From: Novosphingobium meiothermophilum
GTDB lineage: Bacteria; Pseudomonadota; Alphaproteobacteria; Sphingomonadales; Sphingomonadaceae
Length of the DNA stretch: 64,000 bases
Assembly: GCF_003171715.1 (NCBI RefSeq)
Contig: NZ_QGHL01000004.1
Coordinates: forward strand, 186,001-250,000
Direction: 5' to 3'
A program made the translations under genes and the position numbers. The notes under the pieces are model-generated. The model ran no database searches and was not told where the DNA came from. It worked only from the letters and a program-made list of their open reading frames with translations. Of this stretch, positions 54,522-63,414 are shown piece by piece; position 1 is the first letter of the stretch; each line of letters opens with the position of its first letter.

Positions 54522-55245
54522 AGAGCGTCTCGATCGCGCCGAAGCCTGCATCCACCGCGCGGAACTTGCGACGCAGGCGCTTGATGTGGCTGTCGATCGT
54601 GCGGTCATCGACGAAAACATCGTCGTGATAGGCCGCATCCATGAGCTGGTTGCGCGTCTTGACCACGCCCGGCCGCAGCGCCAGCGCCTCAAGAATCAGG
54701 AACTCGGTCACGGTCAGCGACACGGCCTGCCCGTTCCAGGTCACGGCATGGCGCGCGGGATCCATGACCAGACGTCCCCGGCGGATCGCTTCGGGCAGAG
54801 GTTCGCCTTCCTGCGCCTCCTGCGCCGCCTCGCGCCGCACGATCTCGCTCCGGCGCAGGATCGCCCGGATCCGTGCCACCAGCAGCCGGTGGCTGAAAGG
54901 CTTTGCAATGTAATCGTCGGCCCCCATCGAAAGGCCCAGCGCCTCGTCGGCCTCATCGTCCTTGCTGGTCAGGAAGATCACCGGCAGATCGCTTTTCTCG
55001 CGCAGCCGTCGCAGCAGCTCCAGACCGTCCATGCGCGGCATCTTGATGTCGCACACGGCAAGGTCGGGCGGGTTGTCGAGCAGGGCTTTGAGCGCGGTAT
55101 CGCCATCGTTGTAGAGCCGGGTGGCAAAGCCTTCGGTCTGGAGGGCGATCGAAACCGTGGTCAGGATGTTGCGGTCATCATCGACCAGCGCGATCGTGCG
55201 CGCAGCTTCGGGGGCATCCGGGCGGGCGGGCTGGGTGCTGGCCAT
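54487..55245 (-). CDS. chvI: Response regulator ChvI
   Basis: About 252 residues: receiver domain with DDD near the start, phospho-Asp in [14 protein letters not shown] and Lys in YIAKPF, then an OmpR-type winged helix with [17 protein letters not shown] and [17 protein letters not shown]. It acts with ChvG. ATG 55245 gives the normal family length; further in-frame ATGs at 55260 and 55308 would add a poorly conserved tail. Divergent from pckA. Confidence 0.94.
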   Translation of the reverse strand: MASTQPARPDAPEAARTIALVDDDRNILTTVSIALQTEGFATRLYNDGDTALKALLDNPPDLAVCDIKMPRMDGLELLRRLREKSDLPVIFLTSKDDEADEALGLSMGADDYIAKPFSHRLLVARIRAILRRSEIVRREAAQEAQEGEPLPEAIRRGRLVMDPARHAVTWNGQAVSLTVTEFLILEALALRPGVVKTRNQLMDAAYHDDVFVDDRTIDSHIKRLRRKFRAVDAGFGAIETLYGAGYSFADEQ

Positions 55246-55571
55246 TGCCTCATCGGGCATACCGGCTGGCGCGGCACCTTGCAACGTGCCCGCATGATCC
55301 TTCACCATGGCCGTCGCGTCATCGCGGCGCAAAGGGCGCGGCCCAAGGCGGGGGCGAGTGTGGGGCGGCGCCATGTTGTCAGACAAGATCGAAAGTTGCA
55401 CGCCGCGCAACTTGCTGCGCAAAAATCTTCATTGTCGCTGCGGATTTGACGCAGCAAATGCAGCGCACTATGCGCGGTTCGAGAATCAGCGCATTCGTAT
55501 TCGCAAACCGTGTGCCGGATGGACGCCCGCTTTCTGGCGACCGCCTCGGCACCGCAACCGGAGGCCCGCAA
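55246..55571. promoter_or_regulatory. Divergent chvI-pckA regulatory region
   Basis: The 326-base gap has no gene. Between 55400 and 55480 there are several CTGCG/CGCAG elements, among them GCGCA-ACTTGC-TGCGC (55405-55420) and CTGCG..CGCAG (near 55438-55455). Such repeats are candidate binding sites, possibly for ChvI, but this is inference from spacing and symmetry only. Confidence 0.45.
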
Positions 55572-57176
55572 GTGTCCGATACCAGCCTGAACGTATCCCT
55601 CGCCAGCCAGGGTTTCCCGCAGCCGGCGGAACTGTTCGCCAATCTCGGCACCGCCCCTCTGGTCGAACACGCGGTCCGCAACGGTGAAGGGCTGCTCTGC
55701 GTCGACGGACCACTGGTGGTCGAAACCGGCAAGCACACCGGCCGTTCGGCGAAGGACAAGTTCATCGTCCGCGATGCGACGACCGAGGACACCGTGTGGT
55801 GGGGCAAGACCAACGTGGCAATGACGCCCGACCACTTCGCCGCGCTCAAGGCCGATTTCCTCAAGGCGCTGTCGGAAAAGAACCGCCTCTACGTGGCCGA
55901 TCTGTTCGGCGGTTCGCAGCCTGAACACCGCGTCAACGTGCGCGTCATCAATGAACTGGCATGGCACAACCTGTTCATCCGCACGCTGCTGGTGCGTCCC
56001 ACGGCCGAAGAGCTCGTCTCGTTCGTTCCCGAATACACCATCATCGACCTGCCCAGCTTCCGCGCCGATCCCGCGCGCCACGGCTGCCGCAGCGAAACCG
56101 TGATCGCGGTCAACTTCACCGAAAAGCTGATCCTCATCGGCGGCACGGCCTATGCCGGCGAAATGAAGAAGTCGGTCTTCGGCATTCTCAATTACCTCCT
56201 TCCGGCCAAGGGCGTCATGCCGATGCACTGCTCGGCCAATGTCGGCCCCGATGGCAAGACCGCCGTGTTCTTCGGCCTTTCGGGCACCGGCAAGACCACG
56301 CTTTCGGCCGATGCCAGCCGCACGCTCATCGGTGATGATGAACATGGCTGGTCCGATACGGCCGTCTTCAACTTTGAAGGCGGCTGCTATGCCAAGATGA
56401 TCCGCCTTTCGGCCGAAGCCGAACCGGAAATCTTCGCCACGACCAAGCGGTTCGGCACGGTGCTCGAAAACGTCGTGATCGACCCCATCACGCGCAAGAT
56501 CGATCTTGATGACAACCGCCTTGCCGAAAACAGCCGCGGCTCCTACCCGATCGACTTCATCCCGAACGCTTCGGAAAAGAACCTCGGCCCGGTTCCGGCA
56601 AACCTCATCTTCCTCACCGCCGATGCCTATGGCGTCCTGCCGCCGATCGCGCGCCTCACGCCCGATCAGGCAATGTATCACTTCCTTTCGGGCTATACCG
56701 CACGCGTTGCGGGCACCGAAATTGGCGTGACCGAACCGGAAGCCACCTTCTCCACCTGCTTCGGCGCACCCTTCATGCCGCGCCATCCCTCGGTCTATGG
56801 CAACCTCCTGAAGGAGCGCATCGCCAAGGGCGGGGTCAAGTGCTGGCTCGTCAACACCGGCTGGTCCGGCGGCAAGGCCACGATGGCAGGCATCAAGCGC
56901 ATGCCGATCAAGGCCACGCGCGCCTTGCTCAACGCCGCGCTCGACGGCAGCCTCAACAACGCCACCTTCCGCAAGGATCCCAATTTCGGCTTCGAAGTTC
57001 CGGTCGAGGTTCCCGGTGTGGAAACCCGTCTGCTCGATCCGCGCGGCGCGTGGGCGGATGCAGAGGAATACGACAAGACCGCTCAGGAACTGGTCCGGAA
57101 GTTCGTCGACAACTTTCAGCAGTTTGCCGATCACGTCGACCAGTCGGTGCGCGATGCCGCGCCCGCTGCGGCCTGA
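55572..57176 (+). CDS. pckA: Phosphoenolpyruvate carboxykinase (ATP)
   Basis: A 534-residue PEPCK with the kinase P-loop [11 protein letters not shown] (about 234-244), the metal and substrate regions RSAKDKFIV and [14 protein letters not shown] [14 protein letters not shown], and FGLSG context. It makes PEP from oxaloacetate, first step of gluconeogenesis, essential on aromatic acids and other C4-entering substrates. GTG at 55572 is chosen for its GGAGG ribosome site seven bases up and the normal length; the frame continues upstream without family sequence. A clear terminator follows. Confidence 0.96.
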   Translation: MSDTSLNVSLASQGFPQPAELFANLGTAPLVEHAVRNGEGLLCVDGPLVVETGKHTGRSAKDKFIVRDATTEDTVWWGKTNVAMTPDHFAALKADFLKALSEKNRLYVADLFGGSQPEHRVNVRVINELAWHNLFIRTLLVRPTAEELVSFVPEYTIIDLPSFRADPARHGCRSETVIAVNFTEKLILIGGTAYAGEMKKSVFGILNYLLPAKGVMPMHCSANVGPDGKTAVFFGLSGTGKTTLSADASRTLIGDDEHGWSDTAVFNFEGGCYAKMIRLSAEAEPEIFATTKRFGTVLENVVIDPITRKIDLDDNRLAENSRGSYPIDFIPNASEKNLGPVPANLIFLTADAYGVLPPIARLTPDQAMYHFLSGYTARVAGTEIGVTEPEATFSTCFGAPFMPRHPSVYGNLLKERIAKGGVKCWLVNTGWSGGKATMAGIKRMPIKATRALLNAALDGSLNNATFRKDPNFGFEVPVEVPGVETRLLDPRGAWADAEEYDKTAQELVRKFVDNFQQFADHVDQSVRDAAPAAA

Positions 57177-57207
57177 TCCGGACTTTCCCCCAGTCTCTGA
57201 CAACTGC

Positions 57208-57237
57208 GAGGCCCCCGTGCGGGGCCTCGTTCCGTTT
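57208..57237 (+). terminator. Intrinsic terminator of pckA
   Basis: GAGGCCCC (57208-57215) pairs with GGGGCCTC (57221-57228) around CGTGC, followed by GTTCCGTTT. It lies 31 bases after the pckA stop. The T-tract is interrupted, so strength is moderate. Confidence 0.7.
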
Positions 57238-57369
57238 GGGCCAGCAACTGGCCGGACATGACCTGTTACCGCGTCATTACACGGCATGGCCGGATGACAT
57301 CTGGCTGGCATGAAACTGTAAAGCCCCGGTCATCCCATCACGCTAACTTGGCGGGATGGAAGGATCATC

Positions 57370-58227
57370 ATGAGCGCAGTGCTGCCGGCATCATCCCTGC
57401 GCACATCGTCAACGGGCAAAGGACCGGCCGCTGCGTCCCCGGAACGACGCCTCACGGTCCGCCTCGCCCGCGATGCCGACGATCTGCGCGCAGTGCAGAA
57501 ACTGCGCTGGACGGTGTTCTTTGCCGAGCGCGGGGCCGGTGCTGTTGCGCAGGCCAACGATGCCGCACCGCTCCTCGACCGCGACAAATACGATGACCTT
57601 TGCGATCACCTGCTGGTCATCGATGAGGCCGCCGATGGCGCAGCGCCTGACCCAGCCAACGTCGTTGGCACATACCGGCTTCTGCGCGAAAGCGTGGCCC
57701 GCGCGCACGATGGCTTCTATTCGGCCGGAGAATACGATCTTTCGCCGCTTATCGGTGGCGCTTCGCGTCCGGCGGGTGAACTGCTCGAACTCGGCCGATC
57801 ATGCGTGCTGCCTGCCTATCGCACCAGCGCAACCATCGCCCTGCTCTGGCGCGGCATTTCCGAATACATTGCCGCAAACCGCATTGCCCTGATGTTCGGC
57901 TGCGCTTCGTTTGCTGGCACCGACCCGGCGGTTCATGCCGCACCACTTTCGTGGCTCCATCACCACCACCTCGCCCCAGAAGCGATCCGGCCGCGCGTTC
58001 ATGCCGGGCTTGGCTCGCGCATGGATCTGCTCGCCCCCGGACAATACGATCCGCGCGCCGCGATGCTCACGCTGCCCCCGCTGATCAAGGGCTACCTGCG
58101 CACGGGTGCCTGCTTTGGCGACGGGGCGTTCATCGACCACGCCTTCAATACCGTGGACGTCTGCGTGGTCATGCCGGTCGCGCGCATAACAGCGCGCTAT
58201 GCGGCCCGCTTCAACGTGGCATCCTGA
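57370..58227 (+). CDS. GNAT-fold acyltransferase, OlsB-like
   Basis: A 285-residue protein with the pattern of L-ornithine N-alpha-acyltransferase OlsB: AVQKLRWTVFFAE near residue 42, VVGTYRLLRE, LELGRSCVLPAYR (the CoA/ACP-binding turn) and a C-terminal YLRTGACFGDGAFIDHAF. OlsB makes lyso-ornithine lipid. Homologues in other families (acyl-homoserine lactone synthases and hemolysin-type acyltransferases) look similar, so the reaction is probable rather than sure. GGAAGGA ribosome site. Its 3' end overlaps the opposite OlsA-like gene by 31 bases. Confidence 0.75.
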   Translation: MSAVLPASSLRTSSTGKGPAAASPERRLTVRLARDADDLRAVQKLRWTVFFAERGAGAVAQANDAAPLLDRDKYDDLCDHLLVIDEAADGAAPDPANVVGTYRLLRESVARAHDGFYSAGEYDLSPLIGGASRPAGELLELGRSCVLPAYRTSATIALLWRGISEYIAANRIALMFGCASFAGTDPAVHAAPLSWLHHHHLAPEAIRPRVHAGLGSRMDLLAPGQYDPRAAMLTLPPLIKGYLRTGACFGDGAFIDHAFNTVDVCVVMPVARITARYAARFNVAS

Positions 58228-58958
58228 TCGGCAATCCGTTCGGCCAGCCGCGCGGCAATGACCGCTTCGGCGCGGCGCGCGGCGGCCTTGCGGTCAGTCG
58301 CCGAAAACGGCTCCTCAAACCAGATTTCCAGCCTTACGCCGCCTTCGCGGGCAAGCCTGACCGCATGGGGAAGCAGCAGGGCATCGCCCAGCCATGCTGC
58401 CAGCCTCCGGTCGCGCGCCGTGCGATAGACCAGTCCCACCGGCTGCACCACAAAGGGCGCCGCCTTCTGCGCAATGCGGCCAATTGAAGGGGCCGCCTCG
58501 CCGTCTGCTTGCGCCCCCATCAGGCTGCTCTGGAAACGCAGCACCCGGTCGCCCGGCCCGGTCGTGCCCTCCGGAAAGAGCACGACCCTGCGCCCTTGCG
58601 CCAGACGCGCGGCGATCTGCCCGCGGATGGCAAGCGCGCCGATCCGCGCACTGCGATCAACGAAGATGCACCCGATCCGCCGCGCACCGGCACCGATGAC
58701 CGGCCAGCGCGCCACTTCCGCCTTGGCTATGAAACTGGCCTTCACCGTCCGCCCCAGAGCAACAATGTCGATCCAGGATACGTGATTGGCCAGCAGCATT
58801 GCCCCGCCCTGCACCGGGCGGCCATGCACCTCGACCCTGATCCTGAAAGCCGCGAGCACCATGGCCCAGCCTGCCTGCTCGATCCACCGGAACGGCAGGA
58901 TCAGCCGCAGCAGGCCGCAAACCATGATGACCACAAGCGCAAATACCGTCCGCAACAC
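58197..58958 (-). CDS. 1-acyl-glycerol-3-phosphate acyltransferase family, OlsA/PlsC-like
   Basis: About 253 residues: N-terminal hydrophobic segment (about 3-24), then the acyltransferase motifs NHVSWID (HX4D), the FVDRSAR block and FPEGTTGPGD. It esterifies lysophosphatidate, or lyso-ornithine lipid if paired with the OlsB-like neighbour. Start is GTG 58958 or TTG 58964; neither has a strong ribosome site. Convergent with the OlsB-like gene with a 31-base 3' overlap. Confidence 0.82.
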   Translation of the reverse strand: MLRTVFALVVIMVCGLLRLILPFRWIEQAGWAMVLAAFRIRVEVHGRPVQGGAMLLANHVSWIDIVALGRTVKASFIAKAEVARWPVIGAGARRIGCIFVDRSARIGALAIRGQIAARLAQGRRVVLFPEGTTGPGDRVLRFQSSLMGAQADGEAAPSIGRIAQKAAPFVVQPVGLVYRTARDRRLAAWLGDALLLPHAVRLAREGGVRLEIWFEEPFSATDRKAAARRAEAVIAARLAERIADQDATLKRAA

Positions 58959-59055
58959 GCGCAATCGTCCCGACCCTTGTCTGGCGGGACATTACATCTG
59001 CAATCTGACAGTCGTGCGACGCAACCAGCCGATAGCCCTTGCCCAGACAGGCCGT

Positions 59056-60021
59056 TCAGGCCGCCAGAAAGCGTTCGACGAAGCTGCCGATCTGCGCAAA
59101 GTTCACGCCGAGCGCACGTATCGGTTGCCCGTAACCCTTGATGTCGAGTTCTATCAGCGGATCGGGACGGAAACGGACATCGCCAAGGGCATGGAACACG
59201 TCCTGCGCAATCAGCACGTCGCAGCCCGTCTCCTTGGTCGCCGTCTCCAGACGGAAGGCAATGTTCACCGCCTCGCCCATCGCCGTGAAATCGGCTGCAC
59301 CTCCGTGGCCGATGTTGCCGACAGAGGCCATGCCGGCATTGTAACCACAGCCAAACCGCAGCAGTCCGGGCGGACGGTGGCGCTTCCCGGCCACGCGGAA
59401 AATCTCCTGATAACCGCTGATCACATCCAGCACCGTCACCACGTCGCGCCGGGCAAGCGTATTGGCCGGATGCAGCCAGACCGCCATGATCGCATCGCCG
59501 ATGAACTTGGTTGACCATACCCCGGCGCCATCCAGCATCGCGCCTGCCTCGCGGTTGATCTCGGCCATCAGCGCGGCAATCGCCTGCTCGCCCATTGCCG
59601 CCGAAAGCCGGGTGAAGCCGCGAATGTCGATCACCAGCGTGCTGACAAGCTGAGTGTCGACATGAAACTGCGTCTGGCCTGCCAGCGGGTCGGAAAGATC
59701 GACGGGGGCTTCGGGCTGGACCAGTTCTATCACGCACCGGCCGATCTGGATGCGGTCGCCCGAACGCAGCCGTGTCGGCCCCTGCACCGGCCGCCCGTTC
59801 AGCCAGGTTCCGTTGGTGCTCCCCAGATCGTTGAGCGTGCAATGCCCGCTGGCATTGCGGCGGATGATGGCATGTTCGCGCGAGGCAAGGCTATCGGCCA
59901 AGACCACCGTGTTTGAAGGTGCGCGTCCGAATCCGCACAGGCCGAGGCGCGCAAGCGGAATCTCGCGCTGCCCTTCACCAGCCACTATGCGCAGAAACGT
60001 ATCGCACTCCTCGGTCGCCAA
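59056..60021 (-). CDS. FHA domain - class III adenylate/guanylate cyclase fusion
   Basis: About 321 residues: an FHA phosphothreonine-binding domain (about 28-95: GFGRAPSNTVV, LASREHAIIRR, GSTNGTWLNG) joined to a class III cyclase domain (about 125-305). Cyclase metal Asps are Asp132 (IDIRGF) and Asp176 (FIGDAIMA); Lys172 and the EAVNIAFRLE helix fit adenylate cyclase. The single cyclase domain must dimerise. TTG 60021 has GGAGG upstream and is used; a GTG at 60084 is the alternative. No kinase gene is adjacent. Confidence 0.88.
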   Translation of the reverse strand: MATEECDTFLRIVAGEGQREIPLARLGLCGFGRAPSNTVVLADSLASREHAIIRRNASGHCTLNDLGSTNGTWLNGRPVQGPTRLRSGDRIQIGRCVIELVQPEAPVDLSDPLAGQTQFHVDTQLVSTLVIDIRGFTRLSAAMGEQAIAALMAEINREAGAMLDGAGVWSTKFIGDAIMAVWLHPANTLARRDVVTVLDVISGYQEIFRVAGKRHRPPGLLRFGCGYNAGMASVGNIGHGGAADFTAMGEAVNIAFRLETATKETGCDVLIAQDVFHALGDVRFRPDPLIELDIKGYGQPIRALGVNFAQIGSFVERFLAA

Positions 60022-60206
60022 GGCCCCCTCCGCTGATCGCTCCTCTAGTAACGATAATGCCGCCCCTGAAATGTGCCCTATCACACTCTCGCACCGCCAC
60101 TGTCCCGCAGCGGGATGGCAGGATCGGGGCCAATCGGCAACAATCGATGTCAGCGTCGGCAGGATGCGGCAGTTTCAGGCAGGGCCGCGAAAGCAGCAGG
60201 GGCCGG

Positions 60207-60797
60207 TCATGCGAACAGCGCGCTGGCCTTCAGCAGGTTGTAGGCTTCCACCACTTCCTGCAACCGCGCTTCGTGGCTGCGGTCGCCGCCGTTGCGGTCA
60301 GGGTGATACTTGCGCACCAGTTCGGAATAGCGGCTGCGCAGCGCGCGCCGGTCTGCGCCGTAATCCAGCTTCAGCGCATCATAGGCCTTGCGTTCGTCCG
60401 GGCTGATGCCGCGCCGCGCCGCTTCGGCTGCCTTCTGGTGGTCGGCGCGCCGCGCCCGCGCCCTCTGGGCGATTGCCTCAAGCGGATCGGCAAAATCGGC
60501 CCAGCGCGGCGCTGCATCGATCCCGGCATCGGGACGGAAGGCCCGCGTCTCGCGTTCCCAACCGGCAATCGGCGATTGCGCGCGCAGGATTTCCTCCGGC
60601 GTCATCCCCGCAAAGAAATCATAGCCCGCGTTGAACTGGCGCACATGATCGAGGCAGAACCAGCGGTAGTCGCCCGGCCCGTCAAATCCCGGCCCGCGCG
60701 CGCCCGGCGCGCGGAACTCGCCCGGCTCCTCGCATCCGGGAGCCTGGCAGACATGGCCCGTGCCTTCCACGCGCCCATGGAACCTGTCATTTCGCAT
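60207..60797 (-). CDS. J-domain protein with N-terminal Cys/His cluster
   Basis: A 196-residue protein. The C-terminal 55 residues form a J domain with HPD in VRKYHPDRNGGD, which stimulates DnaK. The N-terminal part has Cys17, Cys22, Cys48 and His51 (CQAPGC and WFCLDH), a likely zinc ribbon, then FFAGMTPEEILRAQ. It lacks the G/F and DnaJ zinc-finger regions, so it is a special-purpose co-chaperone. Divergent from bolA with 40 bases between starts. Confidence 0.9.
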   Translation of the reverse strand: MRNDRFHGRVEGTGHVCQAPGCEEPGEFRAPGARGPGFDGPGDYRWFCLDHVRQFNAGYDFFAGMTPEEILRAQSPIAGWERETRAFRPDAGIDAAPRWADFADPLEAIAQRARARRADHQKAAEAARRGISPDERKAYDALKLDYGADRRALRSRYSELVRKYHPDRNGGDRSHEARLQEVVEAYNLLKASALFA

Positions 60798-60837
60798 CGG
60801 CTGTCCACATGGCGGCGAACGCGCTAGAAGAAAAGGC

Positions 60838-61110
60838 ATGACCGGACCAATCGCACAGGAAATCGAACGGCTGCTGAAAGCAGCCCTTGCCCCCACCCGC
60901 CTCGCCGTCATCAACGACAGCGCATCGCATTCAGGCCACATGGGCGATGATGGCACGGGCGAATCCCACTTCACCGTGGAAATCGAAAGTGCCGCCTTCA
61001 TCGGCCAGTCGCGGGTCAACCGTCAGCGCATGGTCAACAAGGCGCTGGGCGATCTGCCCGGACAGCGCGTCCACGCCCTTGCGATCAAGGCCCGCGCACC
61101 CGGTGAATGA
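60838..61110 (+). CDS. bolA: BolA family protein
   Basis: A 90-residue BolA: conserved LKAALAPTRLAVINDSASHSGH with the His/Ser cluster, ESHFTVEIES, and SRVNRQRMVNKALGD. BolA partners with monothiol glutaredoxins around Fe-S clusters; no glutaredoxin gene is next to it here. ATG 60838 is preceded by AAAAGG. Its last bases may overlap the NUDIX start. Confidence 0.94.
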   Translation: MTGPIAQEIERLLKAALAPTRLAVINDSASHSGHMGDDGTGESHFTVEIESAAFIGQSRVNRQRMVNKALGDLPGQRVHALAIKARAPGE

Positions 61111-61117
61111 AACACAG

Positions 61118-61573
61118 GTGAATGACCGCACGGCGAGCGGACGCCGCATCCGCCGTGCCGCCCGCATTCTGCTGATAGACGAGCACGACCGGCTTCTCCT
61201 CTTCCGCTTCGCGCCGAAGGACCGCCGCCCGTTCTGGTGCGGTGTGGGCGGGGAATGCGATCCGGGCGAGGATTTCCAGAGTGCGGCCCTGCGCGAAGTC
61301 TATGAGGAAACCGGCCTTCGGCTGGAAACCTGCGGCCCCGAAATCGCCCGCCGCGCCGATGACTATCTCACCCTCGAAGGCGAACCCATCACCTCGGACG
61401 AACGCTTCTTCCGCGTGGTGACGCGCAGCTTCACGCCCGACACTTCCGGCCACACCGCGATCGAGCGCGAACTGATCCACACCTTCCGCTGGTTCAGCCG
61501 CACCGAACTGGCAAACTGGCACGAACCAGTGTTCCCGGTGAACATCCTCGACCTGTTAGACACACCGCTTTGA
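61118..61573 (+). CDS. NUDIX hydrolase
   Basis: About 151 residues with a complete NUDIX box: GGECDPGEDFQSAALREVYE followed by ETGL, which fits GX5EX7REUXEEXGU. Strands DEHDRLLLFRF and FRVVTRSFTP frame it. It hydrolyses a nucleoside diphosphate derivative; the substrate is not readable. GTG at 61118 or, eight bases into bolA, GTG 61103 are possible starts. Its stop overlaps the GH43 3' end by 18 bases. Confidence 0.88.
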   Translation: MNDRTASGRRIRRAARILLIDEHDRLLLFRFAPKDRRPFWCGVGGECDPGEDFQSAALREVYEETGLRLETCGPEIARRADDYLTLEGEPITSDERFFRVVTRSFTPDTSGHTAIERELIHTFRWFSRTELANWHEPVFPVNILDLLDTPL

Positions 61574-63235
61574 GCCGGATTCATTTGAGCCGGTTTCAAG
61601 GGCGCGATAAACGAAGCTGCGGAACATCACCTCGCCTTCACCCGCCGCATAAAGCGCTGGACGCAGGCTGAGCAGGTTATCGATCGTGTTGGCATTGTAG
61701 CCCGTCACCTCCGAACGCACGCCATGCCGCGTCCACGTCTCGCCATCGAGACTGTAGTAGAACGTGACGATCTGCTCCTGATTGGTGATGCGCATGAACA
61801 TACGCCGTGCGGCGGGGGCTGGTTCAGGCCAGTAGGATGCCTTGCCCCCGCGCCACGTCGTCATCCGGCTGCCGTCGATCCCCATGCCAAGGAACAGCCG
61901 GTCATCGAAGAACAGCAGCAGCCCCCCAGAAGCCCTGCCGCGCAGTTCAACTTCGACAGTCACCTCATAGCTGCGGTCGCCGACCTGCTGGGTAATCACC
62001 ACACCGTCCGAAGGGCCATTGCCCTTGGCCCTGAGCGAGAGCGCACGACTGCCAATGGCAACGCGCGCGGCTTCGGCCGGTGCGCTGGCATAGAGGCTCC
62101 ACAATGTGCCCAGACGATCCGTCTCGAACGAATCCGAATGGGCCATGCCGTGATGCTGCGCCTGCCCGTGGGGCTTGGCAAGCGGCGCCGAAAGATCACC
62201 GCCAACGGCCTTGAACCAGCCGTCAGGCGTCCACTCGACAGGCTCGAGAAGCGTCTGCCGTCCAAGGGTGTGATAGCCGTTCTCATATCCATGATAGATC
62301 ATGAACCACTTGCCACCCGGCCCTTCCACGCAGGTTGCGTGCCCGCGCGACCACCACAACTCGTTCCGGGAAAGCGTACGCTGGATCGGATTGTGCGGAC
62401 AGTTTTCCCACGGACCGTGAATCGATCGTGATCGTGCCGCCACAATCATGTGGCCCGTGGCTGGCCCGCTTGTCCCGCCGACAGCGTTGACGAGATAGAA
62501 GAAGTCCCCCTTGCGGAAAAGTTTGGGGCCTTCCGGCGCGAAGGCTTCGGTGATCCAGTCATCGGGATAACGCCATGCCTCATAGACCGTCTCGATCGGT
62601 CCATCCGTGGCCAGACCGTCGGCGGTAAGGCGCACGCGCTTGCCATCGTTGAAGAAAACGTAGCGGTGCCCGTCTTCCCCCACCACATGGCCGGGATCGA
62701 TCAGACCTCCCACCTTGAGATCAATCGGATCGCTCCATGGCCCCTCCATGGACGGCGCGTGAATGACGAATGTATTCGCAAAGCTCGGCAGATCGGGCGA
62801 CCACGGGGCCTTCATGAACGGGATGTAGATGAAATACCGCCCGTCATGTTTGGCAATATCAACAGCAAATACCGTGCCCAGCGGCTTTGCAAGGGCCGGG
62901 CCGACGGGACGCCAGTTCACCAGATCGCGCGAATGCCAGATCAGCAGGCCGGGAGCGGAATCGAACGACGAGTGCGTCATGTAATAATCGTCGCCGTCCT
63001 TCAGCACCGAAGGGTCGGGATAATCGCCCGCCAGAACCGGATTCAGGAACCGGCCATCCCCTAGATCGGCAATGCGCTGTCCTTCGATGCCGACGCGCCA
63101 GCACGGCCCCGCATCGTGCGCTTCAGGTTTGCAGGCAGCGCCCGTCTTCCTTGATCCGGAGGCCGCCGAAGCAGGTCCGCACATGCCCAAGGTGCCCAGA
63201 ACGCCAAGCTTAATTGCTGATCTGCGAGATTCCAA
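61556..63235 (-). CDS. Exported glycoside hydrolase family 43 enzyme
   Basis: About 559 residues. The start is TTG 63235 with a strong GGAGGGG site just upstream. The N-terminus MESRRSAIKLGVLGTLGM is a twin-arginine type signal (SRRxxIK). Residues about 60-360 form the five-bladed GH43 propeller with AGDYPDPSV (base Asp) and TEAFAPEGPKLF (acid Glu); about 370-545 is a concanavalin-like domain. GH43 cleaves arabinose or xylose from plant cell-wall polymers. No TonB receptor or other sugar gene is near, so it stands alone. Confidence 0.88.
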   Translation of the reverse strand: MESRRSAIKLGVLGTLGMCGPASAASGSRKTGAACKPEAHDAGPCWRVGIEGQRIADLGDGRFLNPVLAGDYPDPSVLKDGDDYYMTHSSFDSAPGLLIWHSRDLVNWRPVGPALAKPLGTVFAVDIAKHDGRYFIYIPFMKAPWSPDLPSFANTFVIHAPSMEGPWSDPIDLKVGGLIDPGHVVGEDGHRYVFFNDGKRVRLTADGLATDGPIETVYEAWRYPDDWITEAFAPEGPKLFRKGDFFYLVNAVGGTSGPATGHMIVAARSRSIHGPWENCPHNPIQRTLSRNELWWSRGHATCVEGPGGKWFMIYHGYENGYHTLGRQTLLEPVEWTPDGWFKAVGGDLSAPLAKPHGQAQHHGMAHSDSFETDRLGTLWSLYASAPAEAARVAIGSRALSLRAKGNGPSDGVVITQQVGDRSYEVTVEVELRGRASGGLLLFFDDRLFLGMGIDGSRMTTWRGGKASYWPEPAPAARRMFMRITNQEQIVTFYYSLDGETWTRHGVRSEVTGYNANTIDNLLSLRPALYAAGEGEVMFRSFVYRALETGSNESGSKRCV

Positions 63236-63243
63236 ACGCCCCT

Positions 63244-63272
63244 CCAAATTAGATTATTACTTCTAATATTGG
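63244..63272 (-). promoter_or_regulatory. AT-rich palindrome at the GH43 start
   Basis: CCAAATTAG (63244-63252) and CTAATATTGG (63263-63272) form an imperfect inverted repeat around ATTATTACTT, by far the most AT-rich spot in the area. It sits directly above the GH43 ribosome site and could be a repressor site on the leader. Confidence 0.5.
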
Positions 63273-63414
63273 GCGTTTCATGGTTCAGATGCAACAGTGA
63301 AATGGACCGGCACAACAGGAACCACCGTGAAAACGACTGGCGTAGGGCCGCGAAGCCTGACACCATGTCCTTAATGGGTCGGTTAAGACTCGCTTGACAC
63401 GGGAAATCAGGCGG

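Noticed and set aside
55302..57311. Minus-strand frame of 669 codons opposite pckA
   Set aside because: pckA is unmistakable on the plus strand; the shadow has no start signal or family features.
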